Shown: in pieces, positions 37,331 to 45,776 of the stretch
How the letters are laid out: each line of letters opens with the position of its first letter
How positions within the stretch are numbered: the first letter of the stretch is position 1
DNA from: CAJQPP01 sp963793465
GTDB taxonomy: Bacteria > Planctomycetota > Planctomycetia > Pirellulales > Pirellulaceae
Assembly: GCA_963793465.1 (NCBI GenBank)
Contig: CAWCAJ010000012.1
Location: 1 to 64,000 of the forward strand
Reading direction: 5' to 3'
DNA: 64,000 nucleotides
Notes under the pieces: model-generated
What the model saw: only the letters and a program-made list of their open reading frames with translations
Told to the model about the DNA's origin: nothing
Database searches by the model: none
Translations under genes and position numbers: made by a program

Positions 37331-38284
37331 TCACAAAGGGCGGCACAGCACCGATCCGGTGTCGTTGGCTTCGAAACCCATTTTTTCGAACAGGTTCAAG
37401 GCGGCCAGATTGTCATCGGCGACCTGGGCCTCCACCAAATTGATGGCCTGTTGCTGCATGGTACGCAGCGACTCACCGACCAGAAAGGTACCCAGCCCAG
37501 CCTGGCGGGCTTCTTCGTCGATCGTCAGGTCGAAAAGCCCCATGGCCCGCACGCCCCAATTGCGTGCCAGCGGCTCCATGTCCCAGTAGGAAATGTTCCC
37601 CTGGGACTTCCCGGAATTCCGCTCAATCAGATGAAACACACTGCGATTGGCATTGCCCAACGTGCAGGCCTCCCACCAATTCTGCGACAACGGATCCTGA
37701 TCCTGCTCGATGCGAAAACTGCGGCGAACCGATGTTTGTTTGCGGTCCAGTACCGCCCGAAAGTCATGCAGGGACCGTTGCATGACCAATACACGCATCT
37801 GGTGTTCGTAGCCGCGGGATTCGAAAACCTCGATCACGGCTTCATTGTCGCTGAGGATTCCGGGTACGTTGCTGCCGCCGTAAAGCCCCAGGTAAAACGG
37901 GCTGTAGGGAAAATCGGTTCCCGTCAGGGCAATCTTCCCACCCCTCTCGGCCAGGTACTCTTCCCCCAAGGCGATCAGCTGATTGCAGACCTCTTTTTGG
38001 CCAGGGCCATCAATGGTCAGCAACAGGCAAATGATTCCACGCTGGTAGTCCAAATCCGATTTGTCCTGATTGGGCCCAAATCCGCAATGGACAAACCCCA
38101 ACAGCTTTTCGCCCTGCAAGGCCAGGATCAGCCCGGCTGGATCAAAAAAAGGTTTGGCCAGAACGCAACGCTCCATTTGATTGGCGAACATCGTCTGCGC
38201 GATGGCCCGTTGGGGACGTTGTTGCTTCCAAACATGAACAATGCCCGGCAAATCGGTATTTAGAAACGTGCGGTAACTAATCAC
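37331..38284 (-). CDS. Tandem GNAT acetyltransferase
   Basis: The product has 317 residues and starts with GTG (38284). Two GNAT-like halves can be seen. The first has MISYRTFLNTDLPGIVHVWK and KLLGFVHCGFGPN. The second has MGLFDLTIDEEARQAGLGTF and the CoA-binding Q/RxxGxG/A-type motif, then AQVADDNLAALNLFEKMGFE. The second half keeps the CoA loop, while the first looks degenerate, as in MshD-like enzymes. Substrate is unknown. It lies between the ABC locus and an acyltransferase. Confidence 0.78.
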   Translation of the reverse strand: MISYRTFLNTDLPGIVHVWKQQRPQRAIAQTMFANQMERCVLAKPFFDPAGLILALQGEKLLGFVHCGFGPNQDKSDLDYQRGIICLLLTIDGPGQKEVCNQLIALGEEYLAERGGKIALTGTDFPYSPFYLGLYGGSNVPGILSDNEAVIEVFESRGYEHQMRVLVMQRSLHDFRAVLDRKQTSVRRSFRIEQDQDPLSQNWWEACTLGNANRSVFHLIERNSGKSQGNISYWDMEPLARNWGVRAMGLFDLTIDEEARQAGLGTFLVGESLRTMQQQAINLVEAQVADDNLAALNLFEKMGFEANDTGSVLCRPL

Positions 38285-38443
38285 TCAAACGACCTGGTCT
38301 AGGCGTGCTGGGCAATGGGGCGGCAGCCCGAGGTTGGGCACGGGCGGCGTGCCGGGCCTGTGCCACATGATAGCCGGATTGGCGAAGCCACTCTATGAGT
38401 TGCCCGAATTTTACGATGCACTGGCATGGTAGGGAACGCGATC

Positions 38444-39523
38444 TCAGGCTGCCCGGGTAGATGGCGCCGGTGGTTTCGGGGATTGTCCTGGTCGAGGTCG
38501 TCTGGCGGGTTTCGGTTTCCAGCGACGATGCATCCACCAATACTGTTCGGGGTAGCGGCGAATTAACTGCTCCAGTTGACGATTGTACCATTGAGTCAAG
38601 GAACGAACATCGCGTAACTCGGGTGCCAGGTTGCCGGGGTCGGCTACGCCGTTGCAACCAATCTCCATGTGCAGAGGCGGGCCATTGCGGATGGAGTAGC
38701 TAACCAGCATGGGTACTTCCTGAGAGAGCGTAAACAGGGCCATGGCTTTGTGGCAGGAGGCCGGCCGGCCCATGAAGTCCACCCAACAACCCTTGTTGCC
38801 TGCATGCTGGTCACCCAGCATGGAAAACAACGCACCCGCATCCAGCACGCGTTGCAAATCCCCGGCACTGCCTTCCGTGGGCAGAATGAATTGCCCGCGG
38901 CTTTCGCGAAAGCCGCGTAACCAACGATCCAGCAGAGGGTTGTCCAGGGGGCGAGCGACTGCATAAGTGGGTATTCCCAGTACTCCCGTAATGTACAACG
39001 CGGTTTCAAAGTTCCCCAGATGACCGGCAATCATCATCACCGGACGCCATCCCAGGAAATACTCCGTCATCAATTGCTTGTCGACAATGTTCACGTAATC
39101 CCGCCAATTCGTGTCGTGAATCTTGCGGGAAGCCTGCGCGATCTCGGCAATCATCAGAAACATGTGGTGCCACATGGCCCGCATCAGGGTCCCTTGCTGG
39201 GATTCCGTCAATTCCGGGAACACGTGACTCAGGTTTTCCTGAATGGTCTTTTGTCGAAAGCGTAACACATCGCCCACCAGCCAGCTGACCTTGTGGGCGA
39301 TTGCATCACACCAACGCAAGGGGATGATTTGCAGAAACGCAACCAGGCAGCGTAAGGCGACATATTCGATGAAGTGCCGCGGCTTGAGAGGCTTGGTGGA
39401 GGCAGGCAAACGACCATTCCTTTGATCGACAGAAAAATGAGAGCTCCATTTTGACAAGCAATTTAACCTGCGGATAGAGAGATTTGGGACGGTGAAAACC
39501 GGACCCAATGTCCGTCCGGGCAA
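38444..39523 (-). CDS. LpxL/HtrB-like lipid A acyltransferase
   Basis: The product has 359 residues. One membrane helix near 55-75 (YVALRCLVAFLQIIPLRWCD) is followed by VFPELTESQQGTLMRAMWHH and the catalytic H-x4-D/E site in MMIAGHLGNFETALYITG. Further conserved parts are PLDNPLLDRWLRGFRESRGQ, MLGDQHAGNKGCWVDFMGRP and RYPEQYWWMHRRWKPKP. It transfers acyl chains to lipid A precursors at the inner membrane. The first 30-40 residues are unusual, so the true start may be downstream (for example a TTG near 39457). The Pro-rich tail is an addition. Confidence 0.88.
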   Translation of the reverse strand: MPGRTLGPVFTVPNLSIRRLNCLSKWSSHFSVDQRNGRLPASTKPLKPRHFIEYVALRCLVAFLQIIPLRWCDAIAHKVSWLVGDVLRFRQKTIQENLSHVFPELTESQQGTLMRAMWHHMFLMIAEIAQASRKIHDTNWRDYVNIVDKQLMTEYFLGWRPVMMIAGHLGNFETALYITGVLGIPTYAVARPLDNPLLDRWLRGFRESRGQFILPTEGSAGDLQRVLDAGALFSMLGDQHAGNKGCWVDFMGRPASCHKAMALFTLSQEVPMLVSYSIRNGPPLHMEIGCNGVADPGNLAPELRDVRSLTQWYNRQLEQLIRRYPEQYWWMHRRWKPKPARRPRPGQSPKPPAPSTRAA

Positions 39524-39623
39524 CGAGGGTTGCCGGCAGGACGGGCGGGCAGGACGGGCGGTTTGGGCGATTCGATCAGCCGCGCGCTGGGCAATCCGGA
39601 CGGAAACTGGAAACCGATTCCAG

Positions 39624-40667
39624 TCACTGGATCGTCACCGGCCGGCCAAGTTGGGAAGACTCGTAAATCGCCTCGATAATGGCCACGCTCTTGCGGGCTT
39701 CCCGGCCATCGACCAAGAGGGGTTGGCCGGACTGGATCGCGGAGACAATCTCCTGAAACTGGGATCGATGTCCTGAGACATCGATGGCAGTCGGGTCGTT
39801 GGATCCTCCGGAAGTCCGGTTGCGGCGGCTGAACCGCTGCAATAGATCGGCGTCTTCTGCCAGCGACTCGGCAAACTCCCATTTGCAAATGCCCTCGTCT
39901 TCAATAATCGCGCTACCCGCCGAGCCATAGATTTCCAGACGCTTCAACGAACCCGGCCAGGCGGATGTCGTGGCTTCGATCGTACCCAAGGCTCCACTGG
40001 CAAACCGTAAACTGGCCACGGCAGTATCCTCGACCTCAATCCGTTCATGGGTCAGCGTATCCGTGAAGGCAAATACGTCCCGCACAGGACCCATGATCCA
40101 TTGCAACAAGTCGACGTTGTGAATGGCCTGGTTCATCAATGCGCCTCCTCCGTCCAGCTCCCAGGTGCCCCGCCAGGCGTCCCCGTCGTAGTAACTCTGG
40201 TTGCGAAACCATTTCACATAAGCGTTGCCCAGGCAGAGTTTGTGAAATCGGCCGGCCTCGACGGCAGCCTTGAGGAGCTTGGAAGACTGATGAAAACGTG
40301 ATTGAAAAATCGTGGAAAGCAGCACCCCGTGCCGCTGGCAAGCTTCGATTATCTGATCACAACGTGCCGTGGTGATTTCCAGCGGTTTCTCGACCACGAC
40401 GTGCTTACCGGCCGCGGCGGCTGCCAAGGCAGGTGGCAGGTGGGCTCCGCTCGGCGAGCAGATGGAAATGGCATCGATTTCGTCCCTTGCCAACAGCTCA
40501 TCGATCGAGGCGTAGGCCGGGCAACCGTGTTTACGGGCAAACCGGTTGGCGGAGTCGATGGAGCGGCTGGCAACGCCGGCCAGTTCTGCCTGCGGTAACT
40601 GGGCCAAAGCCGCCGCGTGGAAATTGGCAATCATGCCACAGCCAATGATCCCAAACCGAACTTTCAT
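39624..40667 (-). CDS. Gfo/Idh/MocA-family oxidoreductase
   Basis: The product has 347 residues. The Rossmann NAD(P) motif is FGIIGCGMIANFHAAAL at the N-terminus. VVVEKPLEITTARCDQII holds the EKP motif, and GGGALMNQAIHNVDLLQWIM the catalytic region. The substrate domain ends in SAIQSGQPLLVDGREARKSV. Members oxidise or reduce sugars or their amino/uronic derivatives; planctomycetes carry dozens. There is no signal peptide, so it is cytosolic. ATG 40667 is clear and no longer start is needed. Confidence 0.9.
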   Translation of the reverse strand: MKVRFGIIGCGMIANFHAAALAQLPQAELAGVASRSIDSANRFARKHGCPAYASIDELLARDEIDAISICSPSGAHLPPALAAAAAGKHVVVEKPLEITTARCDQIIEACQRHGVLLSTIFQSRFHQSSKLLKAAVEAGRFHKLCLGNAYVKWFRNQSYYDGDAWRGTWELDGGGALMNQAIHNVDLLQWIMGPVRDVFAFTDTLTHERIEVEDTAVASLRFASGALGTIEATTSAWPGSLKRLEIYGSAGSAIIEDEGICKWEFAESLAEDADLLQRFSRRNRTSGGSNDPTAIDVSGHRSQFQEIVSAIQSGQPLLVDGREARKSVAIIEAIYESSQLGRPVTIQ

Positions 40668-40761
40668 ACTCTACCTCGCAACCCATCAGAAGGTGTTTTG
40701 TGAAACTGGAACTTGGTTCTGGCCCCGGATCCGTATGCCAGTCGCGGCATGCCTGTTTTGG

Positions 40762-41718
40762 TCATGACGGGGTGGTGAACAAACTGATCGTAAACAACGT
40801 CATCGTGATCGCATTCAGCATCATGTGCATCACAATGCAGGCGATCAGGCTTCCCGTTCGCTGATACAGGTATCCCAAGCCAAGGCTCAGGTAAAACAGT
40901 GAAATCGGCGCTGGTCCCTGCGAAAAGTGGGCCAAACCGAACAGGATGGAGGTGATCACAATGGCGGGCCAGTAGATGTTTCGCGTGGGCTGGGTGGTGG
41001 CCATTGCCGGCGGACCATCCGTTGCCGGCGGTCGCGGGTTGCCGAGGATGACCGCGGGGAAGGCGGGGTGGGAATCGGGGCTCCATCGTTGCAGCCAACC
41101 TTGCAATACACCGCGGAACAGCAATTCCTCCACAATCGGAGCGATCAAGACTGCCGTCAGCCAGGTATCGACCAGGATTTTGGGGTTATTGCTTTGTTGC
41201 AGGCGGTCCAGTGAAGGATGGCTGTATTGAAAGTAGGAGACCAAAGCGGTCTGCACGATCCAAACCACTGGCACCCACATCGTGAAAGCCACCAGGCCGG
41301 CCCGAAGTCCGGAGCCCCATTGCCTGAACGCCAACCCAAAATCCCGCTCCTCGTGTCCGTAGCGACGGCCCAGGTACGCCATGCAGAAGCCAAGCACCAG
41401 CAGTTGAACCATACCCAGCATCAACCCCATGCGGGCAGCCTGGTCCGCGATGGGTTCCGTTGCCGAAGCCTCACCCCCAAGCCACTGCAACGCCTGCAGC
41501 GCCTGCAGCGCAAACGCCTGGCTGAAGATCCAGACAAACAGCACTACCAGCACATCCACCAGGCCCCAGCGGACTTCCACCGATCGATTCAGGCCGGTCG
41601 AGACCTGCGATCGCAGAGCTGACTTGCGAAGAAACATGACCCAGAACACGAGTCCGCATGCCGTCGTGAGTAATGCGGTCGCTGCAGTGATCCACTCGGT
41701 GACTGACCAGTTGTCCAT
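40762..41718 (-). CDS. CPBP-family intramembrane metalloprotease
   Basis: ATG 41718 (MDNWSVTEWITAATALLTTA) follows GGAAGGGG and lies just past pgsA; the frame back to 41853 overlaps pgsA and is not used. The product has 318 residues and about eight helices. The CPBP motifs are LIAPIVEELLFRGVLQGWLQ (EExxxR) and SILFGLAHFSQGPAPIS (FxxxH), then IVMHMMLNAI (HxxxN). These hold the catalytic Glu and the metal-binding His residues. Substrates in such bacteria are unknown; CAAX-like or anti-sigma proteins are possible. Confidence 0.88.
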   Translation of the reverse strand: MDNWSVTEWITAATALLTTACGLVFWVMFLRKSALRSQVSTGLNRSVEVRWGLVDVLVVLFVWIFSQAFALQALQALQWLGGEASATEPIADQAARMGLMLGMVQLLVLGFCMAYLGRRYGHEERDFGLAFRQWGSGLRAGLVAFTMWVPVVWIVQTALVSYFQYSHPSLDRLQQSNNPKILVDTWLTAVLIAPIVEELLFRGVLQGWLQRWSPDSHPAFPAVILGNPRPPATDGPPAMATTQPTRNIYWPAIVITSILFGLAHFSQGPAPISLFYLSLGLGYLYQRTGSLIACIVMHMMLNAITMTLFTISLFTTPS

Positions 41719-41746
41719 GCGGCGTCCCCTTCCGGACCGAGTCGGT

Positions 41747-42361
41747 TCAGCGGGCTCCCAGGTCAATGGACTGGATTGCGCTGACGACATATTGATAGCC
41801 GGAATAGAGCGTCGAAAGCACGGCCAGCCATAACGAAAGAATGACCGTCGCATTCAGCCAGTCCGGAATCGCAGCGGCATTGCTGGCGGCGGGTTCACGC
41901 CCCACCCATGCCAGCGTCCAGAGGCAGGCCACAATGGCAATACACTGGAACCACATTTTCAGTTTCCCTGCCATCTTGGCTGAGAAATCCCCTCCCGCGT
42001 TTTCGATGAAACTCCGCAAGGCCGTCACCAACAACTCACGGGCCACGATCGTGACGGCCATCCAGCCTGCCACGCCCGCATACCAGGGGTAGTCTCGCAT
42101 TTCGACGGCTAGCAGGATAAAGGTGCCACAGACCAGAAACTTGTCGCAAAAGGGATCCAAAATGCGACCCAGTTGCGTGACCTGGTCAAATTTGCGGGCC
42201 CACCAGCCATCGATCCAATCCGTACCCGCCGCAATCACGAATCCAACCAAGGCCAGCCAGTAATAACCCAGTGGCAAAAACACAAACACCAGGATCGACA
42301 GCAGCAGGCGGGCCAGGGAAAGCCGGTTGGGAACATTCCAGATGGTTTTGGTTGACGTCAT
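41747..42361 (-). CDS. pgsA: CDP-diacylglycerol-glycerol-3-phosphate 3-phosphatidyltransferase
   Basis: PgsA makes phosphatidylglycerophosphate in the inner membrane, the first step to phosphatidylglycerol. The protein of 204 residues begins NVPNRLSLARLLLSILVFVF and has the CDP-alcohol motif TDWIDGWWARKFDQVTQLGR followed by ILDPFCD, matching D-x2-DG-x2-AR-x8-G-x3-D-x3-D exactly. Six helices can be seen. It sits in a minus-strand row with the CPBP protease after it. Confidence 0.93.
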   Translation of the reverse strand: MTSTKTIWNVPNRLSLARLLLSILVFVFLPLGYYWLALVGFVIAAGTDWIDGWWARKFDQVTQLGRILDPFCDKFLVCGTFILLAVEMRDYPWYAGVAGWMAVTIVARELLVTALRSFIENAGGDFSAKMAGKLKMWFQCIAIVACLWTLAWVGREPAASNAAAIPDWLNATVILSLWLAVLSTLYSGYQYVVSAIQSIDLGAR

Positions 42362-42415
42362 GGATTCAATGAGCTGACAGCGGGGTGTTTTGGCAGCGTT
42401 GCTTGGGCAAGGGGT

Positions 42416-42475
42416 TGGCTATGAAACGGCAAGGGATTGGCTGTGAAACGGCAGGGTGGCTGTGAAACGGCAAAT
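42416..42475. repeat. Short tandem repeat (about 15-20 bp units)
   Basis: GGCTATGAAACGGCA, GGCTGTGAAACGGCA and GGCTGTGAAACGGCA follow each other, separated by AGGGATT and GGGT. They lie between rimO and pgsA. Confidence 0.8.
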
Positions 42476-42571
42476 GGCGACGATGAATTGCGTGTTGGGC
42501 TGGCGGGAGGCAGGTGCGTCCGGTGATCCTGCCAATTCCGGTATCTGCCGCAGTCGATCAACCGCAGCTGA

Positions 42572-43963
42572 TCAACCGGGTTGCCCGGTGGCAACCGCGA
42601 CCAGATCGTATTCGTTGGTCGTAACGACTTCGCAGTCCACGATCGCCCCCGCACTCAAAGTGTGCTCGGTGGGAGTCACGAACACCAAACCGTCAACATC
42701 CGGTGCATCAAACGTGGCACGTCCCACCCAGGCGGCTGGATGATCGGGTACGGCCTGATCCATGATACAGGAGACGGTCTTGCCGATCAGCGATTCGTTT
42801 CGCTCAAAAATCACCCGTTGCTGGATTTTCATCAGTCCTTCGCGACGCCGTTCCATGGTCTCCTCATCCAGATGGCCGGGCAGCCGCGCCGAAGGCGTGT
42901 CCGGCTCAAAGGAATAAGTAAACACGCCCATTCGCTCAAATTTGGTCTCTTCCACGAAATCACAGAGTTCCAGATACTGCTGCTCGGTTTCGCCAGGGAA
43001 GCCCGTGATCAAAGTGGTGCGGAGCGTTAAATTGGGGATGCCGCTCCGCAAGCGGTCGATAATTTCAACGGTTTGCTGGCGATTCACCCGGCGGCTCATG
43101 CGTTTCAGCATGGTGTCGTTGATGTGTTGCAGAGGCATGTCGATGTAGGGCAGGATTCGTTCCGCCTGGCTGATGGTTTGAATCAGTCGGTCATCGATGT
43201 ACATGGGGTAGAAGTACATCAGGCGAATCCAGTCAATTCCCTCCACCTGATCCAGTTGCTGCAGCAGCTCGGCCAACCGCGGTTCGCCGTACAGGTCCAT
43301 GCCATAGTAAGTGGTATCCTGCGCCACGATGATTAACTCCCGCACTCCACTGGCGGCCAATTCCCGGGCCTCGTCCAGCACTCGCTCCATGGGTTTGGTG
43401 GCGTGTTTGCCCCGCATCTTGGGAATGGCGCAGAACGTGCACAAACGGTCGCAGCCTTCAGATATCTTGAGGTAGGCAAAATGTCGGGGCGTGATTCGCA
43501 GCCGGCTGTCGTCAGGCAATGCTCGAATGGGTGCCGGTTGGAACAGCGTTCGTTGTTCGGTCTGATTGCCCAGCATGCGGTCCACGACCGAAGTGATCTC
43601 TTCGCGGCTGAACACGCCGACCAGGTTGTCGATATCCGGTCGCTCCTCCAGCATTTGTTCTTTCTGGCGTTCCGCCAGGCAGCCGGATACGATCACTCCA
43701 CGGGTTTGCCCATTGCGTTTGAGCTGCAGCATTTCGTCGATGGCGGCGTAGGACTCCTTCCGCGCCTGTTCAATGAAACCGCAAGTATTCACGATTACGA
43801 AATCACTGTCGGCCGGGTCACGCACCAATTGATACCCGTCCAGCTTCAACAGCCCCATCATTCTTTCGCTGTCCACAGTATTCTTGGCGCAGCCCAGGCT
43901 GACGAAAGCGTAGCGGCCTTTGTAGTCGGCTGTCTGGGGCAGTTTCTGGTATTGTACAGTCAA
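42572..43963 (-). CDS. rimO: Ribosomal protein S12 methylthiotransferase
   Basis: RimO adds a methylthio group to an Asp of ribosomal protein S12 using two [4Fe-4S] clusters and radical SAM chemistry. The 463-residue protein has the UPF0004 domain with its three Cys (FVSLGCAKNTVDSE, VNTCGF, VSGCLAE). The radical SAM CxxxCxxC is in EGCDRLCTFCAIPKMRGKHA, then LIIVAQDTTYYGMDLYG and LRTTLITGFPGETEQQYLEL. A C-terminal TRAM domain follows (IGKTVSCIMD to the end). GMDLYG and the order of parts favour RimO over MiaB. Confidence 0.95.
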   Translation of the reverse strand: MTVQYQKLPQTADYKGRYAFVSLGCAKNTVDSERMMGLLKLDGYQLVRDPADSDFVIVNTCGFIEQARKESYAAIDEMLQLKRNGQTRGVIVSGCLAERQKEQMLEERPDIDNLVGVFSREEITSVVDRMLGNQTEQRTLFQPAPIRALPDDSRLRITPRHFAYLKISEGCDRLCTFCAIPKMRGKHATKPMERVLDEARELAASGVRELIIVAQDTTYYGMDLYGEPRLAELLQQLDQVEGIDWIRLMYFYPMYIDDRLIQTISQAERILPYIDMPLQHINDTMLKRMSRRVNRQQTVEIIDRLRSGIPNLTLRTTLITGFPGETEQQYLELCDFVEETKFERMGVFTYSFEPDTPSARLPGHLDEETMERRREGLMKIQQRVIFERNESLIGKTVSCIMDQAVPDHPAAWVGRATFDAPDVDGLVFVTPTEHTLSAGAIVDCEVVTTNEYDLVAVATGQPG

Positions 43964-44328
43964 CGATGAACCTTGCAGGAAATGGGATCAAAAGCGGGGA
44001 TCAAAACCGCGGGGGATCGGCTCTTGATGGTATCCAAAATGCCATTTGATGCACAGCGTTGAAATCGGAACCGGCGGGAATAGGAAGAGGTGGGGAGCGG
44101 GGCCCAGATGTCCATCCGCATTCTCAGCCAGTCCTTGGTCGGGGGCGATCCGACCGGGTTGTGCGGTCGGTGGCCGGAAGGGGCCACCGCGGCCTCCCCA
44201 CCTCGCCCGCCAAAAAATTTCCGATTTTTGAACAATATCGGTGGTGCAAATGCGGGTTGGTGGAGGATTCAGGGGAGTTGCCGGAGGTGGTGAACCAGGC
44301 GTATCGGGTATCGCTGGGTGTGTGGGTC
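43964..44328. other. Gap with large inverted repeats between rimO and rsgA
   Basis: No gene is seen. GAGGTGGGGAG (44087-44097) is the exact reverse complement of CTCCCCACCTC (44195-44205). Inside lie two smaller hairpins, GGTCGG..CCGACC near 44137-44155 and GGTGGCC..GGCCACC at 44170-44189. The whole could fold into a branched structure. Confidence 0.65.
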
Positions 44329-45342
44329 TCAAGTTCCACGATCGCATTCATCGTACATGCCAGTGTAGCTTTCGTAGCGTCTCAGATCGATCAGACCGTC
44401 GGCCACGGCATGTTTTACCGAACAGTCTACTTCGTGGCGGTGGGAGCAATTGGGAAACCGGCACCCATTGATAAAAGGCCGGATGTCGCGAAAACAGCCC
44501 TCCAGTTCTTCCCGGGCCACGTCCCAAAGCTGGAACTGTCGAATCCCGGGGGTATCCACGATATGGCCGCCACCCGAAATCGGGATCAGGACGGCGGAAG
44601 TGGTGGTATGACGACCCTTTTCCGAATCCAGACTGACGTGGCTGGTACGGAGTCTCAAATCGGGATCGATTGCATTCAGCAGGGAGGATTTACCAACGCC
44701 GCTTTGGCCCGTGACCACGCTGTCCTTGCCAATCACCAGCCTTCGGAATCGATCCATGCCCCAACCGCTGCTGGCGGAGACCATCAAAACCGGGTATCCC
44801 AGCGAACTCCACACGCCGATCAATGGTTGCAACTCACCCCGTGGAACCAGGTCAATCTTGTTGATGACGATGACCGGACGGATGGCCGACCTTTCAGTGG
44901 CAATCAGGTAGCGATCGATCAATCCGGGTTTGATATTGGGCTCGGCTGCACTGCAGACAATCAGGGCCTGATCAACATTGGAGACCAGGATTTGGCGTCT
45001 GCCGCGGCTGGTGCGGTTGATCACGGAATACCTCGGTTCTACCCGCACGATCAAGCCTCGGCCGTCGGATTCCGGGCGAATCATCACGTGATCCCCGGCG
45101 ACCACAACATGTTGCAGGTCGGTAGCCAGGTTTTTCAACAGGCCTCGCGTGACGCATTCAAAATTGCCGCCAGCGGTTTCCACAATCGTGCTCAAGCCAT
45201 GCACACTGAGCACCCTTCCCTGCAGACAATTCTCCTCATCGACGTCCAGCAGTACCTGGAATCCGGTCTCCTGATCACCGACCACTTCCCCGATAATGGT
45301 GCGATGACGCGACAGGTCACCTTTTGCCGGAAACGCGTTCAC
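44329..45342 (-). CDS. rsgA: Ribosome small-subunit-dependent GTPase A
   Basis: RsgA is a circularly permuted GTPase that helps mature the 30S subunit. The 337-residue protein has an OB-fold N-terminus (RGLLKNLATDLQHVVVAGDH). Its G motifs come in the order G4 (VINKIDLVPRGEL), G1 (VVTGQSGVGKSSLLNAI) and G3 (HIVDTPGIRQF). The C-terminal zinc motif is INGCRFPNCSHRHEVDCSV. ATG 45342 lies inside the small gene at 45317-45472, so translation is coupled. Confidence 0.95.
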   Translation of the reverse strand: MNAFPAKGDLSRHRTIIGEVVGDQETGFQVLLDVDEENCLQGRVLSVHGLSTIVETAGGNFECVTRGLLKNLATDLQHVVVAGDHVMIRPESDGRGLIVRVEPRYSVINRTSRGRRQILVSNVDQALIVCSAAEPNIKPGLIDRYLIATERSAIRPVIVINKIDLVPRGELQPLIGVWSSLGYPVLMVSASSGWGMDRFRRLVIGKDSVVTGQSGVGKSSLLNAIDPDLRLRTSHVSLDSEKGRHTTTSAVLIPISGGGHIVDTPGIRQFQLWDVAREELEGCFRDIRPFINGCRFPNCSHRHEVDCSVKHAVADGLIDLRRYESYTGMYDECDRGT

Positions 45343-45472
45343 CGCTGACCAATGACCCGTCGTCTACGTCCCCGTAGGCATGCTCCGTAAAGTCGTTCTT
45401 GCGAACCTGACTGTCGTGCTTCTTGCGAAACTCCGCGCGGACTTTATTTTTTCGGCGACGTTTTTTTCCCAT
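45317..45472 (-). CDS. Small basic protein overlapping rsgA
   Basis: From ATG 45472 the product has 51 residues: MGKKRRRKNKVRAEFRKKHD, SQVRKNDFTEHAYGDVDDGS and a short tail. The N-terminus is strongly basic, so it may bind RNA or ribosomes. The end overlaps the start of rsgA by 26 bases. The longer frame to 45610 lacks such character. The position suggests a ribosome-linked accessory role with RsgA, but this is inference. Confidence 0.6.
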   Translation of the reverse strand: MGKKRRRKNKVRAEFRKKHDSQVRKNDFTEHAYGDVDDGSLVSGERVSGKR

Positions 45473-45776
45473 GTGGACTGGAATGACTGAAAGGGGGTGT
45501 TCTGTGAGACGACAAAGCAAGCATCCCCGGTGGCTGCGGCGGACAGGTTGCCATAAAAAATCGGTCAGGGAATCGATGTTGCCTTTGAGGCAAACTTTGC
45601 GGCCTGCCATGGCCCGTGAATGGCTAAGGTTTTCTCAACTCGCTGCCAGTGGTGGTCGAGTTGAGAAGTATGTTCCCGGAAGGGCAACTGTACTACATTT
45701 ATAGCATAGCGTTTTGGGCCGACCATCGTTGGGCCGACCATCGGCTCGCCCGCACCGAACCATCAGGATTCCTGAA

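Noticed and set aside
38285..38443. Short minus-strand frame ending inside the GNAT start
   Set aside because: It contains a coding-like piece (FGQLIEWLRQSGYHVAQ) and an 8-base overlap with GNAT, but no usable start codon after the acyltransferase stop. Left open.
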